From assembly GCA_012798695.1 (NCBI GenBank), contig JAAZMR010000052.1:42719-106718 (forward strand): 64,000 nucleotides of DNA, in the 5' to 3' direction. Position numbers and translations under genes: made by a program. Shown piece after piece: positions 26,408-35,598 of the stretch. The notes beneath the pieces were generated by a model. That model saw nothing but the letters and a program-made list of their open reading frames with translations, searched no databases and had not been told where the DNA came from. How positions within the stretch are numbered: the stretch's first letter is position 1; each line of letters opens with the position of its first letter. This DNA is from Bacillota bacterium. Its GTDB lineage: Bacteria; Bacillota; Limnochordia; DTU087.

Positions 26408-26866
26408 CTAGATGTGAGTAACACTCCCAGTTACCCATGACATCTTTTTCTCCCTCAAATCTATAGATGGATCCACTTCCACTAGAATATGGGCTGGAGC
26501 GAAAAGAAATACACCATCAGCGACGCGCCGGACACTTCCATCCAACGCATAAGTAGTCCCACTCATGAAATCTACGATCCGCTTGGCCAAATCTCGGTCA
26601 ATCTCATCCAAACAGGCAATCACAGCTCGTCCGTTTTTTAGGTAGTTAGCTACATCCTCTACTCCATCATAACTCGTAGGAGCTACTACCATTACCCTGG
26701 TTTGAGTCTGCCTACCAATACTAACCAACTGACCCTTCCGCTTTCCGCCTCCGGAAACCTCTTCCAACTGCGGTCTTTCCATCTGCTCCTGTGGTTCAAT
26801 TTCCAAACCCGTTTCCTCTTCAAAACCCATAAAGGATAACATCTTATCCATGAACCTTACACCCAT
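26408..26866 (-). CDS. sepF: Cell division protein SepF
   Basis: SepF anchors and aligns FtsZ filaments at the septum. The 152-residue product has the amphipathic membrane-targeting N-terminus ([10 protein letters not shown]), a variable acidic linker, and the conserved FtsZ-binding core [62 protein letters not shown]. The C-terminal tail is longer than the Bacillus protein by about 25 residues. The ATG at 26866 has a GGGGGG ribosome site. Confidence 0.95.
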   Translation of the reverse strand: MGVRFMDKMLSFMGFEEETGLEIEPQEQMERPQLEEVSGGGKRKGQLVSIGRQTQTRVMVVAPTSYDGVEDVANYLKNGRAVIACLDEIDRDLAKRIVDFMSGTTYALDGSVRRVADGVFLFAPAHILVEVDPSIDLREKKMSWVTGSVTHI

Positions 26867-26941
26867 TCAACACCCCCCTCTCCAGAGCACGCGACTAGAC
26901 TTGCTCAAACAAAGCCTTCTCCACGAACAATACCCATTTCT

Positions 26942-27643
26942 TCAGGCCCGACGCCCAAAAATGGCACTTCCTATGCGTAAGAGGTTGGCTCCTTCCTCGA
27001 TAGCCACCTCAAAATCGTTAGTCATTCCCATAGACAGGTATTTCATCTCAAATCGAGGAAATCCTTTCTGCTTGAGTTCTTCTCCTAGCAGCCGCAGCTG
27101 TCGAAAGACAGGGCGGGTTTTCTCCGGGTCTTCTTCAAAGGGTGCCATAGTCATCAAGCCTTCTACTAGCACTTTCTCACAAGGTATTGCCTCTTCTAGC
27201 AGCATCGGAACCTCTGCCGGCTTTAACCCGAACTTAGTAGCTTCCCGACTGATATTTACCTGCAGCAAGACCCTGACTTGATCAAGCTCCAATCTTTCTG
27301 CCCGGCGCTGGATTTCCTCAATGAGACGCGGGCTATCCACTGAATGGATCAAGTCTGCCAACTGCAAACACTGTCTCACTTTATTGGTCTGCAAGTGACC
27401 GATGAAATGCCACTCTACCTGATCCCGCCATGCAGCTGCCCGATACTTCGACATTGCCTCCTGGATCCGATTTTCTCCGACTGCTCTCATGCCCCGGCTC
27501 ACCAAGGGCTCGATCTGGTCTTCTGCGACTCCCTTGGTGACTGCTACCACCTGGATCGTCTCCGGCGAACGGCCAACACGCTCTGCGGCCCGGTTTATTC
27601 TATCCTGAACCACATCCCAGTTGGCTAATACATCGATCATCAT
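26942..27643 (-). CDS. PLP homeostasis protein, YggS/YlmE family
   Basis: Pyridoxal-phosphate-binding protein (PLPBP) that maintains PLP pools and amino-acid homeostasis; no catalysis is known. The 233 residues show the alanine-racemase-like barrel with the PLP Lys in [51 protein letters not shown], and [32 protein letters not shown] precedes the ATG. It starts the yggS-sepF-proC-yggT-ylmH-divIVA series. Confidence 0.95.
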   Translation of the reverse strand: MMIDVLANWDVVQDRINRAAERVGRSPETIQVVAVTKGVAEDQIEPLVSRGMRAVGENRIQEAMSKYRAAAWRDQVEWHFIGHLQTNKVRQCLQLADLIHSVDSPRLIEEIQRRAERLELDQVRVLLQVNISREATKFGLKPAEVPMLLEEAIPCEKVLVEGLMTMAPFEEDPEKTRPVFRQLRLLGEELKQKGFPRFEMKYLSMGMTNDFEVAIEEGANLLRIGSAIFGRRA

Positions 27644-27730
27644 AGTGCAACTCCTTCATGTCCCATAGATAATGGATTCTAGCTCCAAATTGCTGGTTCC
27701 TTCCCTTCTGACCGTTTTCCAGCCGGATAC

Positions 27731-28612
27731 TCACCTTTTCGTTAGTAGTTGTGGCCTGGTCACCACCTGGTCTCCTACTGCCAAACCGCTCACCACTACA
27801 TTCTGACCTACCCGATCTAAGACCTCGAGTCTTCGAAACTCGTAACCCAGCTGAGTAATCACGAATACCCCTTGATGGCCTTTGTAACAAGCTATGGCGG
27901 TCACGGGTATTCGCTGTCCCGCTGGGCCCGTTATCCTGACCACCACGGACAAGGTCTCTCTATTCAGCCATTCCATCGGAAAGTCAGCCACATATAGACT
28001 CAAGGATCTGTCGCCATGGTTCTCCAGCTTCGCCTCATACCACTGCAGTGCGGTGATGCCACCAGCACTTCTAATCTCCCCCACGATGGTCCTCGTCTCC
28101 AAGCTTGAAGGCAACTGGAAGGGCAGCTTCCCTAGCCGCAGGCAGGCGATACCAGGCCGAAGAATGCAAGCCAGCTCCATGCCGCTTTCCACCTGCTCGC
28201 CATCTCGACGCCTACTCATACGTCCCCATAAGCCAGATATAGCTCGTGGTCGGAGCTCACTTGGCTGCAAAACAACCATGCCTCCACAAGGACAGTATAC
28301 CACTTCCCGCCTGCCCTCAGAGCCGGTTATCTCAGCCAAGATAGCTCCGGGGGCCACCCACTGGCCATCCTGGACGAGGAAGACAACCCTACCCGCAACC
28401 GGTGCCAAGACTATCTCTTTTTGGGGAACGACCCATACCTCTCCCCGCCACTCTCTTTCCAAGCCAGCCACTAGCTCAACCCTCATAGTAAAGCAGCGCC
28501 TAACCAGGGGCAGTGTACCCCATCTGTGAGCACAGACAACCAAACTAAGGCAAACTAGCCAAGGGGCAATTCTGCATAAGGTTCGCCTGACCATCCACCA
28601 GTTCTGGTCCAT
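27731..28612 (-). CDS. HlyD-like membrane-anchored protein
   Basis: Membrane protein with an N-terminal transmembrane segment (LCRIAPWLVCLSLVVCAH) and a periplasmic/extracytoplasmic adaptor-like region of about 293 residues in total. The lipoyl/barrel-sandwich half-motifs are visible: VLAPVAGRVVFLVQDGQWVAPGAILAEI and a C-terminal segment VTAIACYKGHQGVFVI...VVVSGLAVGDQVVTRPQLL, as in membrane fusion proteins. Related proteins sit at this position (before yggS and sepF) in clostridial genomes with no cognate pump. No ABC exporter or outer-membrane channel is nearby. A role in envelope or division is inferred from position only. The ATG at 28610-28612 is preferred; a GTG at 28624 is possible. 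Confidence 0.7.
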   Translation of the reverse strand: MDQNWWMVRRTLCRIAPWLVCLSLVVCAHRWGTLPLVRRCFTMRVELVAGLEREWRGEVWVVPQKEIVLAPVAGRVVFLVQDGQWVAPGAILAEITGSEGRREVVYCPCGGMVVLQPSELRPRAISGLWGRMSRRRDGEQVESGMELACILRPGIACLRLGKLPFQLPSSLETRTIVGEIRSAGGITALQWYEAKLENHGDRSLSLYVADFPMEWLNRETLSVVVRITGPAGQRIPVTAIACYKGHQGVFVITQLGYEFRRLEVLDRVGQNVVVSGLAVGDQVVTRPQLLTKR

Positions 28613-28685
28613 GACCTCACCCACCCTTGCCTTTAGGCTTGCGTATAACTCTTGCTCACTGCTCGCCTCAAATCCTCCTCAGGGT

Positions 28686-28722
28686 ACAAAAACCCCACCG
28701 GCTTAGCCGGCGGGGTTTACAG
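28686..28722 (-). terminator. Terminator of the liv operon
   Basis: AACCCCGCCGGC and GCCGGTGGGGTT form a strong hairpin with a TAA-containing loop, followed by TTTTTG on the minus strand, 15 bp beyond the livF stop. Confidence 0.9.
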
Positions 28723-28735
28723 ACCAAGTAGGTGA

Positions 28736-29440
28736 CTAGCCCCCCAGGTATGCCGCCCGCACCCTTGCATTGGCAGCCACTTCTTGGGCCTGCCCGGACA
28801 GGATTATATGCCCGGTTTCCATGACATAGGCAGTATCAGCTATAGATAGAGCCATGTGCGCATTCTGCTCTACCAGCAAGATAGTCATCCCAGTGGTATT
28901 GATCTCTTTCACAATATCAAAGATCTCTTTCACCAATAAAGGAGCAAGCCCCATGGAAGGCTCGTCTAGTAGCAGCAAGCGAGGATGAGACATGAGTCCC
29001 CGGCCAATGGCCAACATTTGCTGCTCTCCCCCACTCAGTGTGCCTGCCACTTGTTGGCGCCGCTCCGCCAACCGTGGAAACAACTCATATACCCATTCCA
29101 GATCGCTTTTTATACCTTGCATGTCTCGCCGATGGTATGCACCTAGAGCCAAATTCTCTGCTACAGTCATGTCAGTAAAAACCCGGCGCCCCTCCGGTAC
29201 CTGGGACAATCCCTGCCTGACTATGACATGAGCCGGTGTCGACGAAATCTCCTGCCCCATATACCGTATGCTGCCATTGCGCCCTCTGATTAGGCCTGAA
29301 ACTGCCTTCAGCGTCGTCGTCTTACCGGCGCCATTGGCTCCAATTAAAGTTACAATCTCGCTTTCCCGCACCCGGAAGGAGACCCCTTTGAGAGCATGAA
29401 TGCCGCCATAATATACGTCGAGCTCCTCTACTACCAGCAT
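28736..29440 (-). CDS. livF: Branched-chain amino-acid ABC transporter ATPase LivF
   Basis: One of two cytoplasmic ATPases driving branched-chain amino-acid (or related) uptake. The 234 residues show Walker A GANGAGKTT, the signature LSGGEQQMLAIGRGL, Walker B LLLLDEPSMGLAP, and the LivF-typical RQGLSQVPEGRRVFTDMTV. The start is the ATG at 29438-29440, just after the livG stop and preceded by AGGAGG; the reading frame that continues further upstream overlaps livG. Last gene of the livKHMGF operon, followed by a strong terminator. Confidence 0.95.
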   Translation of the reverse strand: MLVVEELDVYYGGIHALKGVSFRVRESEIVTLIGANGAGKTTTLKAVSGLIRGRNGSIRYMGQEISSTPAHVIVRQGLSQVPEGRRVFTDMTVAENLALGAYHRRDMQGIKSDLEWVYELFPRLAERRQQVAGTLSGGEQQMLAIGRGLMSHPRLLLLDEPSMGLAPLLVKEIFDIVKEINTTGMTILLVEQNAHMALSIADTAYVMETGHIILSGQAQEVAANARVRAAYLGG

Positions 29441-29441
29441 T

Positions 29442-30209
29442 CTACAGTGCCTCCTCCCCAAGGTATGCTTCCACGACAGCACGGTTACTTTGAATTTCAG
29501 CTGGAGTTCCCTCTGCTATGGTAATCCCATAATCCAAGACTAAGATCCGCTGGCACAGCCCCATCACCAGTCGCATGTCATGCTCAATGAGAAAGACCGT
29601 CAGTGCGAACTTGTTCTTAACCCACTCGATCAGCTTGGTGAGCTCTTGTGTTTCGTGGGGATTCATCCCCGCGGCCGGTTCATCCAATAATAGAACACGA
29701 GGATTGGCGGCCAAGGCCCGCGCTATTTCCAGCTGCCTTTGCTCACCATAGGGTAAGCTGCTCGCCAACTCGTTTCTTTGATCATAAAGGCCGAATATTT
29801 CCAGAAGCTCCTCGGTCTTCTCCAAAACTGCCCGTTCCTCGCGACCAAATCTAGGTAGTCGCAGAATGGCACTAGGCAAATGATATCTGACTTGGTGATG
29901 AAAGGCTATGCGGATATTGTCGAAAGCGGTAAGATCCTTAAATAGTCGGATATTCTGAAAGGTACGGGCCATGCCCAGCTGGGTGATCTGATAGGGACGC
30001 AACCCATCCACCCTTTTCCCAGACAAGTAGATCTCCCCGCTGGTAGGTGCATACATACCGGTAAGGCAGTTGAACACCGTAGTTTTACCAGCACCGTTGG
30101 GGCCAATCAACCCGACGATGTCGCCCTCATTAAGAGTCAGGCCAAAGCGCCCAACCGCGGTCAATCCCCCAAACTGCATAGTCAGGTCACACACTTCCAA
30201 GATGCTCAT
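29442..30209 (-). CDS. livG: Branched-chain amino-acid ABC transporter ATPase LivG
   Basis: Second ATPase of the transporter, 255 residues. It has Walker A GPNGAGKTTVFNCLTG, the signature SLPYGEQRQLEIARAL (a LivG-type variant of LSGGQ), Walker B LLLDEPAAGMNP, and the switch His in LIEHDMRLVM. The GMARTFQNIRLF block is typical of LivG. Its ATG overlaps the livM stop by four bases, indicating coupled translation. Confidence 0.95.
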   Translation of the reverse strand: MSILEVCDLTMQFGGLTAVGRFGLTLNEGDIVGLIGPNGAGKTTVFNCLTGMYAPTSGEIYLSGKRVDGLRPYQITQLGMARTFQNIRLFKDLTAFDNIRIAFHHQVRYHLPSAILRLPRFGREERAVLEKTEELLEIFGLYDQRNELASSLPYGEQRQLEIARALAANPRVLLLDEPAAGMNPHETQELTKLIEWVKNKFALTVFLIEHDMRLVMGLCQRILVLDYGITIAEGTPAEIQSNRAVVEAYLGEEAL

Positions 30210-31231
30210 CTGCCCTCACCTCCTTTGCCACCTAATGCCCTACCTCTAGACTTTCCGGGCAATTCGCCGGCAGAACCGGTACCTAAAAAATCCCGCAGCT
30301 CCTTGGTCCCAAATAGTCCCTGGGGCCTGACAAGCATCAACCCAATCAAGAGTAGAGAATAAACGATCATTCTGTATTGAGCCATTCCCCGCAAAGCCTC
30401 GGGCAAAATGGTAAGGATGATCGCGGAAACAATCGAGCCGGTTATGCTTCCCAGGCCTCCTAATACTACCATGACCAAAATCTCTATGGAACGCTGAAAA
30501 GTAAAGGAACGGGGATCAATAAACATTTGATGATGCGCAAACAGGCAACCGGCCACCCCAGCGAACGCGGCCCCTATACTGAAAGCCAACACTTTGTACT
30601 TGGTCGTATCGATACCCATAGCTTCAGCAGCAATCTCATCCTCGCGAATGGCGACCAAGGCTCGCCCGTGGGAGGAGCGAATGAGATTGCTGATTACGAT
30701 TATCGTGACGATGGTGACAGCCTCTGCTGAGAAAAATGAAGTCTTTGGGGCGATCCCGCCTAACCCCCGTGGTCCCCCCGTGGTCTTTAGATTGAGCAGC
30801 ACTACCCTGACGATTTCACCAAATCCCAAAGTTGCGATAGCCAAGTAATCTCCCCGCAACCGCAATGTCGGAAGCCCTATCAGTACCCCGATTAGGGCCG
30901 AACTGAGCCCGGCAATGATTAAGACTACCGGAAAAGGCCAATCCAGGTAAACCGTTAGTAAGCCAGATACATAAGCGCCAACTGCCATGAAGCCCGCATG
31001 GCCCAAAGAAAACTGGCCCGTAAAGCCATTAATCAGATTCAGGCTTACGGCTAGGATAACATTGATCCAGGCAATCACTAAGATGCCAGTCAGATAAAAG
31101 TCAATAGTACCTTGATAGACTCCCACATTGACTGCCAACAATCCTACTCCGGTTAAGCACACCGCTAACCAAGCTACACCTCGCCTACGCCACCAAGGGC
31201 TGGGGTAATCCGCCGCGGCTTCCCTCTTCAT
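30206..31231 (-). CDS. livM: Branched-chain amino-acid ABC transporter permease LivM
   Basis: Integral membrane subunit of 341 residues with about 8-10 hydrophobic segments. The family core is clear: NLINGFTGQFSLGHAGFMAVGAYVSGLL, the EAA-like loop ALVAIREDEIAAEAMGIDTTKYKVLAFSIGAAFAGVAGCLFAH, and MVVLGGLGSITGSIVSA. A glycine- and charge-rich tail follows the last helix. It lies between livH and livG in the operon. Confidence 0.95.
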   Translation of the reverse strand: MKREAAADYPSPWWRRRGVAWLAVCLTGVGLLAVNVGVYQGTIDFYLTGILVIAWINVILAVSLNLINGFTGQFSLGHAGFMAVGAYVSGLLTVYLDWPFPVVLIIAGLSSALIGVLIGLPTLRLRGDYLAIATLGFGEIVRVVLLNLKTTGGPRGLGGIAPKTSFFSAEAVTIVTIIVISNLIRSSHGRALVAIREDEIAAEAMGIDTTKYKVLAFSIGAAFAGVAGCLFAHHQMFIDPRSFTFQRSIEILVMVVLGGLGSITGSIVSAIILTILPEALRGMAQYRMIVYSLLLIGLMLVRPQGLFGTKELRDFLGTGSAGELPGKSRGRALGGKGGEGR

Positions 31232-31237
31232 CTGTAA

Positions 31238-32128
31238 TCACACCTTCTCTCGCACATGTCGACCCAGCAGCCCGGCCGGCCTCACCAGCAGTATGACAAT
31301 GAGGATCGCAAAGGCTACCGCATCCTTCCAGGTTGACTCAGCCAAGGCTACCACCATGACTTCCGCTATCCCCATCACTAGGCCACCCAGCATGGCACCG
31401 GGGATGACCCCAATGCCTCCCAGCACTGCTGCGACAAAGGCCTTCAGTCCCGGCATCATCCCCATCATCGGATCAATGCGATTATAGTAGATCCCGACCA
31501 ATACCCCAGCCGCTGCTGCCAAAGCCGACCCGATCGCGAACGTAATAGAGATCACTCGATCGACATCAATCCCCATCAAACGAGCAGCGTCATCATCGAG
31601 GGCAACCGCCCGCATCGCCATGCCAATCCGGGTATAATGGACAACATAATGTAGGACTACCATGAGCAGCAAAGCGACACCTAAGATAATCAACTGGCGA
31701 TTATCCAGATAGACTCCACCAATTTCGTAACTGCGGAATGGAAAGACATCAGGAAATGCCCGGGGATCTGGTTTCCAGATCAGCAAGGCTGTGTTCTGAA
31801 TCAAGAATGAAATCCCAATGGCCGTAATCAAAGCAGCAATCCGGGTTGAATTCCGAAGTGGCCGATAGGCCAGCCGCTCTATCACAACTCCCAGCAAAGC
31901 TGCCACGACCATGGCGATGCCCAGTGCCGGCAAAAACGGCAACTGCAGGGCGCTGATCGCAAAAAATCCAGTAAAAGCACCGATCATGTAGATATCCCCA
32001 TGGGCGAAGTTAATTAGCTTAATGATGCCATAGACCATGGTATATCCCAAAGCAATCAAGGCATAGATACTACCCAGGGAAATGCCGTTCACCAATTGCT
32101 GGATAATTTCTTGCATTACGTCAACCAT
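31238..32128 (-). CDS. livH: Branched-chain amino-acid ABC transporter permease LivH
   Basis: Second membrane subunit, about 296 residues. Recognisable blocks are LVNGISLGSIYALIALGYTMVYGIIKLINFAHGDIYMIGAF, the loop AMRAVALDDDAARLMGIDVDRVISITFAIGSALAAAAGVLVG, and AFVAAVLGGIGVIPGAMLGGLVMGI. The ATG at 32126-32128 has AGGAGAAGGTG upstream, so the extra 12 residues of the longer frame are probably not translated. Separated from livK by a 220-bp gap with a stabilising hairpin. Confidence 0.94.
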   Translation of the reverse strand: MVDVMQEIIQQLVNGISLGSIYALIALGYTMVYGIIKLINFAHGDIYMIGAFTGFFAISALQLPFLPALGIAMVVAALLGVVIERLAYRPLRNSTRIAALITAIGISFLIQNTALLIWKPDPRAFPDVFPFRSYEIGGVYLDNRQLIILGVALLLMVVLHYVVHYTRIGMAMRAVALDDDAARLMGIDVDRVISITFAIGSALAAAAGVLVGIYYNRIDPMMGMMPGLKAFVAAVLGGIGVIPGAMLGGLVMGIAEVMVVALAESTWKDAVAFAILIVILLVRPAGLLGRHVREKV

Positions 32129-32275
32129 GTGCTCACCTTCTCCTACAAAGAAATCCTGCCCCAAAAAACAGCATGACGGTAGTAGGCGTGTCGCCCGCTA
32201 CCTCATCAAGAAGGGCATACCGATCAAGATGATGCCAACAGACATACTAGAAATGCTCGTCTTCATCTAGTCAAG

Positions 32276-32312
32276 GGTCATGGGCGACTCGGCAAAGCCG
32301 CCCATGACGAAA
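32276..32312 (-). terminator. Hairpin in the livK-livH gap
   Basis: GTCATGGGCG and CGCCCATGAC (32278-32308) form a long perfect outer stem, extended by further pairs around a short AG/TTTG-containing centre. No strong T run follows on the minus strand. Such hairpins after a binding-protein gene usually protect its mRNA and partly reduce read-through into the permease genes, giving an excess of binding protein. Confidence 0.65.
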
Positions 32313-32347
32313 TCTCAAGGCTTTCAAGTCAGTTGAGTCCAACTCGA

Positions 32348-33508
32348 TTACGGATCAATTCTCTCCACGAAATCATATCCATCTTCGACTACCCGAAGGA
32401 TGACCGCACTCTTGACGGGATTACGCTTCTCATCGAAGCTGAAAGTACCGGTTACCGCCTGAATATCTTTGGTATCGGCCAGTGCATCCCGAATAGCTGC
32501 CCGAGCTGTAGGAAGATGCCCAGCTAGTGCTCCATCTCCAGCTCGCTTGATCGCATCAACCAAAACCAGTACCGCATCATACGCCAAGGCCGCAAATCCA
32601 TCGGGATCTTGACCATACTTGGCTCGGTAGCTCTCTAGGAAATGTACAGCAATTTCATCTTCAGTCTCTATGGAATAGTGGTTGGTGAAATAGCTGCCCA
32701 GGACTGCATCCCCACCGATCTCGAATAATTTGGGGGAATGGAAGCCGTCTGTACCCAGAATCGGCTGATCCATACCCAGCTGCCGCATCTGCCGAGCGAT
32801 GAGGCCAGCCTCTGTGTAATAGCCAGGGACATAAATAGCGCTCGGTTTCTTGGCCCGAATCTTGGTGAGCTGGGCTTTGAAATCCTGATCACCTTCACTA
32901 TAGGACTCGGTCGCGACTATCGTACCACCTAGTTCCCTAAAGGTCTTAGTGAAGACTTCCTCTAGCCCTACGCTGTAATCGTTGCTCTGGGCGGTAAGGC
33001 AAGCCACTTCCCTGAACCCTAGCGAATTGTAAACGAAATTGGCCATGATTATTGCTTGTACAGGGTCGATCAAGCAAGAGCGAAAGATGTAATCCCCTTT
33101 CTCGGTGACTTTTTCGGCCGTAGAAGTAGGTGTGATCATAGGCACCTTCATCATCTGAGCCACCTGAGCCCCGACGATGCTGTTGGCGGTGACGACAGCC
33201 CCGATAATCGCATGGACCTCGTCACGTGAAATCAGCTTACGAAAAGCGTTATTTGTCTCAATGGCATCTGCCTTGTTGTCTTCCACGATCAGCTCAATCT
33301 GCTGGCCCAGGATACCCCCGGCGGCATTCACTTCTTCCACTGCCAGTGTAACAGCATCAATCACAGACAGACCGTAGGTAGCCACTGGGCCGGTCCTAGG
33401 ACCAACTACGCCAACCCTAAATGTCTCTGCTGCCCCAGCACCTATCGCGACAGTCAGCACCATCGCTATTGCCAAGAGGATCGAAACCACACGCGATTTT
33501 GACGACAT
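32348..33508 (-). CDS. livK: Branched-chain amino-acid-type ABC transporter substrate-binding protein
   Basis: Extracytoplasmic binding protein of about 386 residues. The N-terminus has a signal peptide (SSKSRVVSILLAIAMVLTVAIGAGA-A), then the Peripla_BP_6 fold: FRVGVVGPRTGPVATYGLSVIDAVTLAVEEVNAAGGILGQQIELIVEDNKAD, PMITPTSTAEKVT, FVYNSLGFREVACL, and FAALAYDAVLVLVDAIKRAG. No lipobox is seen. The ATG at 33506-33508 has GGGAGAG upstream. The ligand may be a branched-chain amino acid, another amino acid, or a small amide; homology alone does not decide. Confidence 0.93.
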   Translation of the reverse strand: MSSKSRVVSILLAIAMVLTVAIGAGAAETFRVGVVGPRTGPVATYGLSVIDAVTLAVEEVNAAGGILGQQIELIVEDNKADAIETNNAFRKLISRDEVHAIIGAVVTANSIVGAQVAQMMKVPMITPTSTAEKVTEKGDYIFRSCLIDPVQAIIMANFVYNSLGFREVACLTAQSNDYSVGLEEVFTKTFRELGGTIVATESYSEGDQDFKAQLTKIRAKKPSAIYVPGYYTEAGLIARQMRQLGMDQPILGTDGFHSPKLFEIGGDAVLGSYFTNHYSIETEDEIAVHFLESYRAKYGQDPDGFAALAYDAVLVLVDAIKRAGDGALAGHLPTARAAIRDALADTKDIQAVTGTFSFDEKRNPVKSAVILRVVEDGYDFVERIDP

Positions 33509-33584
33509 AGGAAACACTCTCCCTCTACCCCAAGGAAGCATCTAGTCCAACTGTCCATCCTTGGGTTCACAATATTTAATGCCG

Positions 33585-33613
33585 ATTATAGCCTAGTAAC
33601 CGCCACCTGTCAA
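33585..33613 (-). promoter_or_regulatory. Promoter of the liv operon
   Basis: Perfect TTGACA (33608-33613) and TATAAT (33585-33590) on the minus strand with a 17-bp spacer, about 75 bp before the livK start. It is the strongest sigma-A type promoter in the window. Confidence 0.88.
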
Positions 33614-33629
33614 GCACAAAATGGCGGTT
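33598..33629. promoter_or_regulatory. Inverted repeat enclosing the liv -35 box
   Basis: AACCGCCA (33598-33605) and TGGCGGTT (33622-33629) are perfect complements separated by 16 bp that contain the TTGACA of the liv promoter. It may be an operator for a repressor of the liv genes; it also lies just after the uppP stop and could be read as that gene's terminator, though without a T run. The dual position is why both readings are given. Confidence 0.5.
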
Positions 33630-33638
33630 TCCTCATTT

Positions 33639-34493
33639 CTAGCGTAAAAAATGTGGCAAAATCAACACCATCAGGCCTACCGCCCACGTATAATAAGAGA
33701 AAACTCGCAAGGAATGATGTCTAATCAGCTTGAGTAACCCCTCAATGGCAACAAACCCTGATAAGGCGGCAGCCACAGTCCCAGCCACTAAGGGCACCCA
33801 AGTGCCGCCTGCAAAAGCAGCAAAGAGATCATCAATCTGAAGAAGTACTGCCCCCGCGATCACTGGTATTGATAGTAGAAATGAAAATCGCGCAGCCTCC
33901 GATCTCGTCAGGCCCCGGACCAAACCTCCGCTAATGGTTGTCCCTGAGCGGGAAATACCAGGAGCCAAGGCCAATATCTGCATTGTTCCAATATGCAAAG
34001 CGTCTTGTGGTTTCATCTCCTCCAATGTTCTGCCACCATCGTGCCTTCCTTCCGCCCACCACAGCAAGCTGCCCGTAATCAGAAGAGCTACCCCGACGAA
34101 GGCCACAGAGCCAAATAACTGTTCAATGAAATCCTTAGCAATTAGCCCCACCACAGCTGCTGGCAAAGTCCCTATGACTAGCAATAAAATCAGCCTCCGG
34201 CCGGCCTTGACGCGGCTAGCAGCAGGCCCCTGCTCCATGTCCATGGGGCGAAGGCCTTGGAGCAGCAAACCAATCTCACCCCTGAGGGCTACGACAACGG
34301 CGATTAGGGTCCCTAAGTGCACCATCACATCGAAAGTCAGATCCGGCTCTTCCAGGCCGAAAAGCTGCCCCAACAACACTAAATGTCCCGAGGAACTCAC
34401 GGGCAGAAACTCTGTCAACCCCTGGACGATTCCTAGCACGATTGCTTTCCAGATGCTCATGTAGATGGCGATCCCATAGGTGATCGCCTTCAC
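33639..34493 (-). CDS. uppP: Undecaprenyl-diphosphatase UppP
   Basis: Dephosphorylates undecaprenyl pyrophosphate to regenerate the lipid carrier for peptidoglycan and other polymers; confers bacitracin tolerance when abundant. The 284-residue membrane protein has GIVQGLTEFLPVSSSGHLVL with the catalytic Glu and Ser/His, and ALAPGISRSGTTISGGLVRGL, the second active-site block, plus about eight helices. The start may be the GTG at 34493 (AGGAG close upstream) or the ATG at 34460 that aligns with most homologues. It is a single gene between the liv promoter and the Na/Pi transporter. Confidence 0.95.
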   Translation of the reverse strand: MKAITYGIAIYMSIWKAIVLGIVQGLTEFLPVSSSGHLVLLGQLFGLEEPDLTFDVMVHLGTLIAVVVALRGEIGLLLQGLRPMDMEQGPAASRVKAGRRLILLLVIGTLPAAVVGLIAKDFIEQLFGSVAFVGVALLITGSLLWWAEGRHDGGRTLEEMKPQDALHIGTMQILALAPGISRSGTTISGGLVRGLTRSEAARFSFLLSIPVIAGAVLLQIDDLFAAFAGGTWVPLVAGTVAAALSGFVAIEGLLKLIRHHSLRVFSYYTWAVGLMVLILPHFLR

Positions 34494-34540
34494 CCCTCTC
34501 CTAGATTCTCGGCATTTCCTCTCGTTCTTTCACCCTCATA

Positions 34541-35467
34541 TCATATTGGCACCAAGTACCGCACCAAACGTGCCAAAAACTGTATGCAAGGCAAGGCAAC
34601 TAGAGCCGTTCCCACGTTAAACAATGTGTGACCATTAGCAATCTGATGAACTACATCATCGGAACTCATCTGCAATAGGTACAAAAAGCCAGCTAGGGCG
34701 GGCCATACACAACACACCCCGAGAATATTGAATAGTAAATCTCCGATAGCAGTCTGGCGCGCCTCTCGAGCCGTGCCAAGACTGGCCGCAAGCGTAGTCA
34801 GCACCGTCCCTATATTGCTGCCAAGAACTACTGCCATCCCACCGGAAAGCCCGATAACCCCCTCCCCCGCCAAAGCCATGGTCACGCCAATAGTAGCACT
34901 GCTGCTTTGGAAAACGGCTGTAAGTATCATCCCTGCCAGTATACCAGAGCAGGTACTTTTTTCCCACCGCAAAATTAGTTCTACCAGGGCGGGCATTTGA
35001 GAGAGGGGACTCAGGGACAAGGATACCAAATCAATACCCCACAGTAGGCCGCCGGCACCGGCTGCAATGCAGCCTATACGACCCCAAGCCGTGTTTTGCC
35101 CAAGAAAAAACGCGAATACACCAATCCCTATAACCCAGGGGGCTATATTCCCCCATCGAAAAGAAATCAGCTGTGCAATGAGAGTAGTCCCAATATTAGC
35201 ACCGAGGATGATCGCCAAAGCCTGTTCGAGGCCAAGCAACTCTGCGTCTACTAACCCAACCGCAGCTGCCGCTGTTACACTGCTGCTCTGAGTGAAAACC
35301 GTCATGATCACACCGGTGATCAGCCCCCTAGTTGGACTACCCGCAAACCGCTGCAGCACCCAACACAGCCTGGGCCCTGTGATCACGCGCAAGCCATGGG
35401 TCATGGTTCGTAACCCTGTAAGAAAAATCATGATCCCAACCAGAGTGCCGGCCGCTATGCGAACCAT
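34541..35467 (-). CDS. Na/Pi cotransporter family protein
   Basis: Membrane protein of about 308 residues with the two inverted PNaS repeats typical of sodium-phosphate symporters: ITGVIMTVFTQSSSVTAAAAVGLVDAELLGLEQALAIILGANIGTT and MILTAVFQSSSATIGVTMALAGEGVIGLSGGMAVVLGSNIGTVLTT. The QSSS motif occurs in both. It lacks the cytoplasmic PhoU-like domain present in many bacterial NptA/YjbB proteins. It occupies the place where spoIIIE follows ylzJ in Bacillus. Likely role phosphate uptake or export; direction not known. Confidence 0.88.
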   Translation of the reverse strand: MVRIAAGTLVGIMIFLTGLRTMTHGLRVITGPRLCWVLQRFAGSPTRGLITGVIMTVFTQSSSVTAAAAVGLVDAELLGLEQALAIILGANIGTTLIAQLISFRWGNIAPWVIGIGVFAFFLGQNTAWGRIGCIAAGAGGLLWGIDLVSLSLSPLSQMPALVELILRWEKSTCSGILAGMILTAVFQSSSATIGVTMALAGEGVIGLSGGMAVVLGSNIGTVLTTLAASLGTAREARQTAIGDLLFNILGVCCVWPALAGFLYLLQMSSDDVVHQIANGHTLFNVGTALVALPCIQFLARLVRYLVPI

Positions 35468-35598
35468 CACACCGCCCCCTGGCCCATCCTATGCAAAGTC
35501 GCCTATCAGCAGAACATAGGCACCAAACCAAAAAGACGGCGCCTTCACTTCGCCGTCCTCATCCTTCTATGGCCGTGTCTTTGCATACTTGAGAGCGA

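Noticed and set aside
27600..27890. 96-residue minus-strand frame overlapping the HlyD-like and yggS genes
   Set aside because: It overlaps the 3' end of one well-supported gene and the 5' end of another in a different frame; arginine/glycine-rich composition is typical of a shadow frame.
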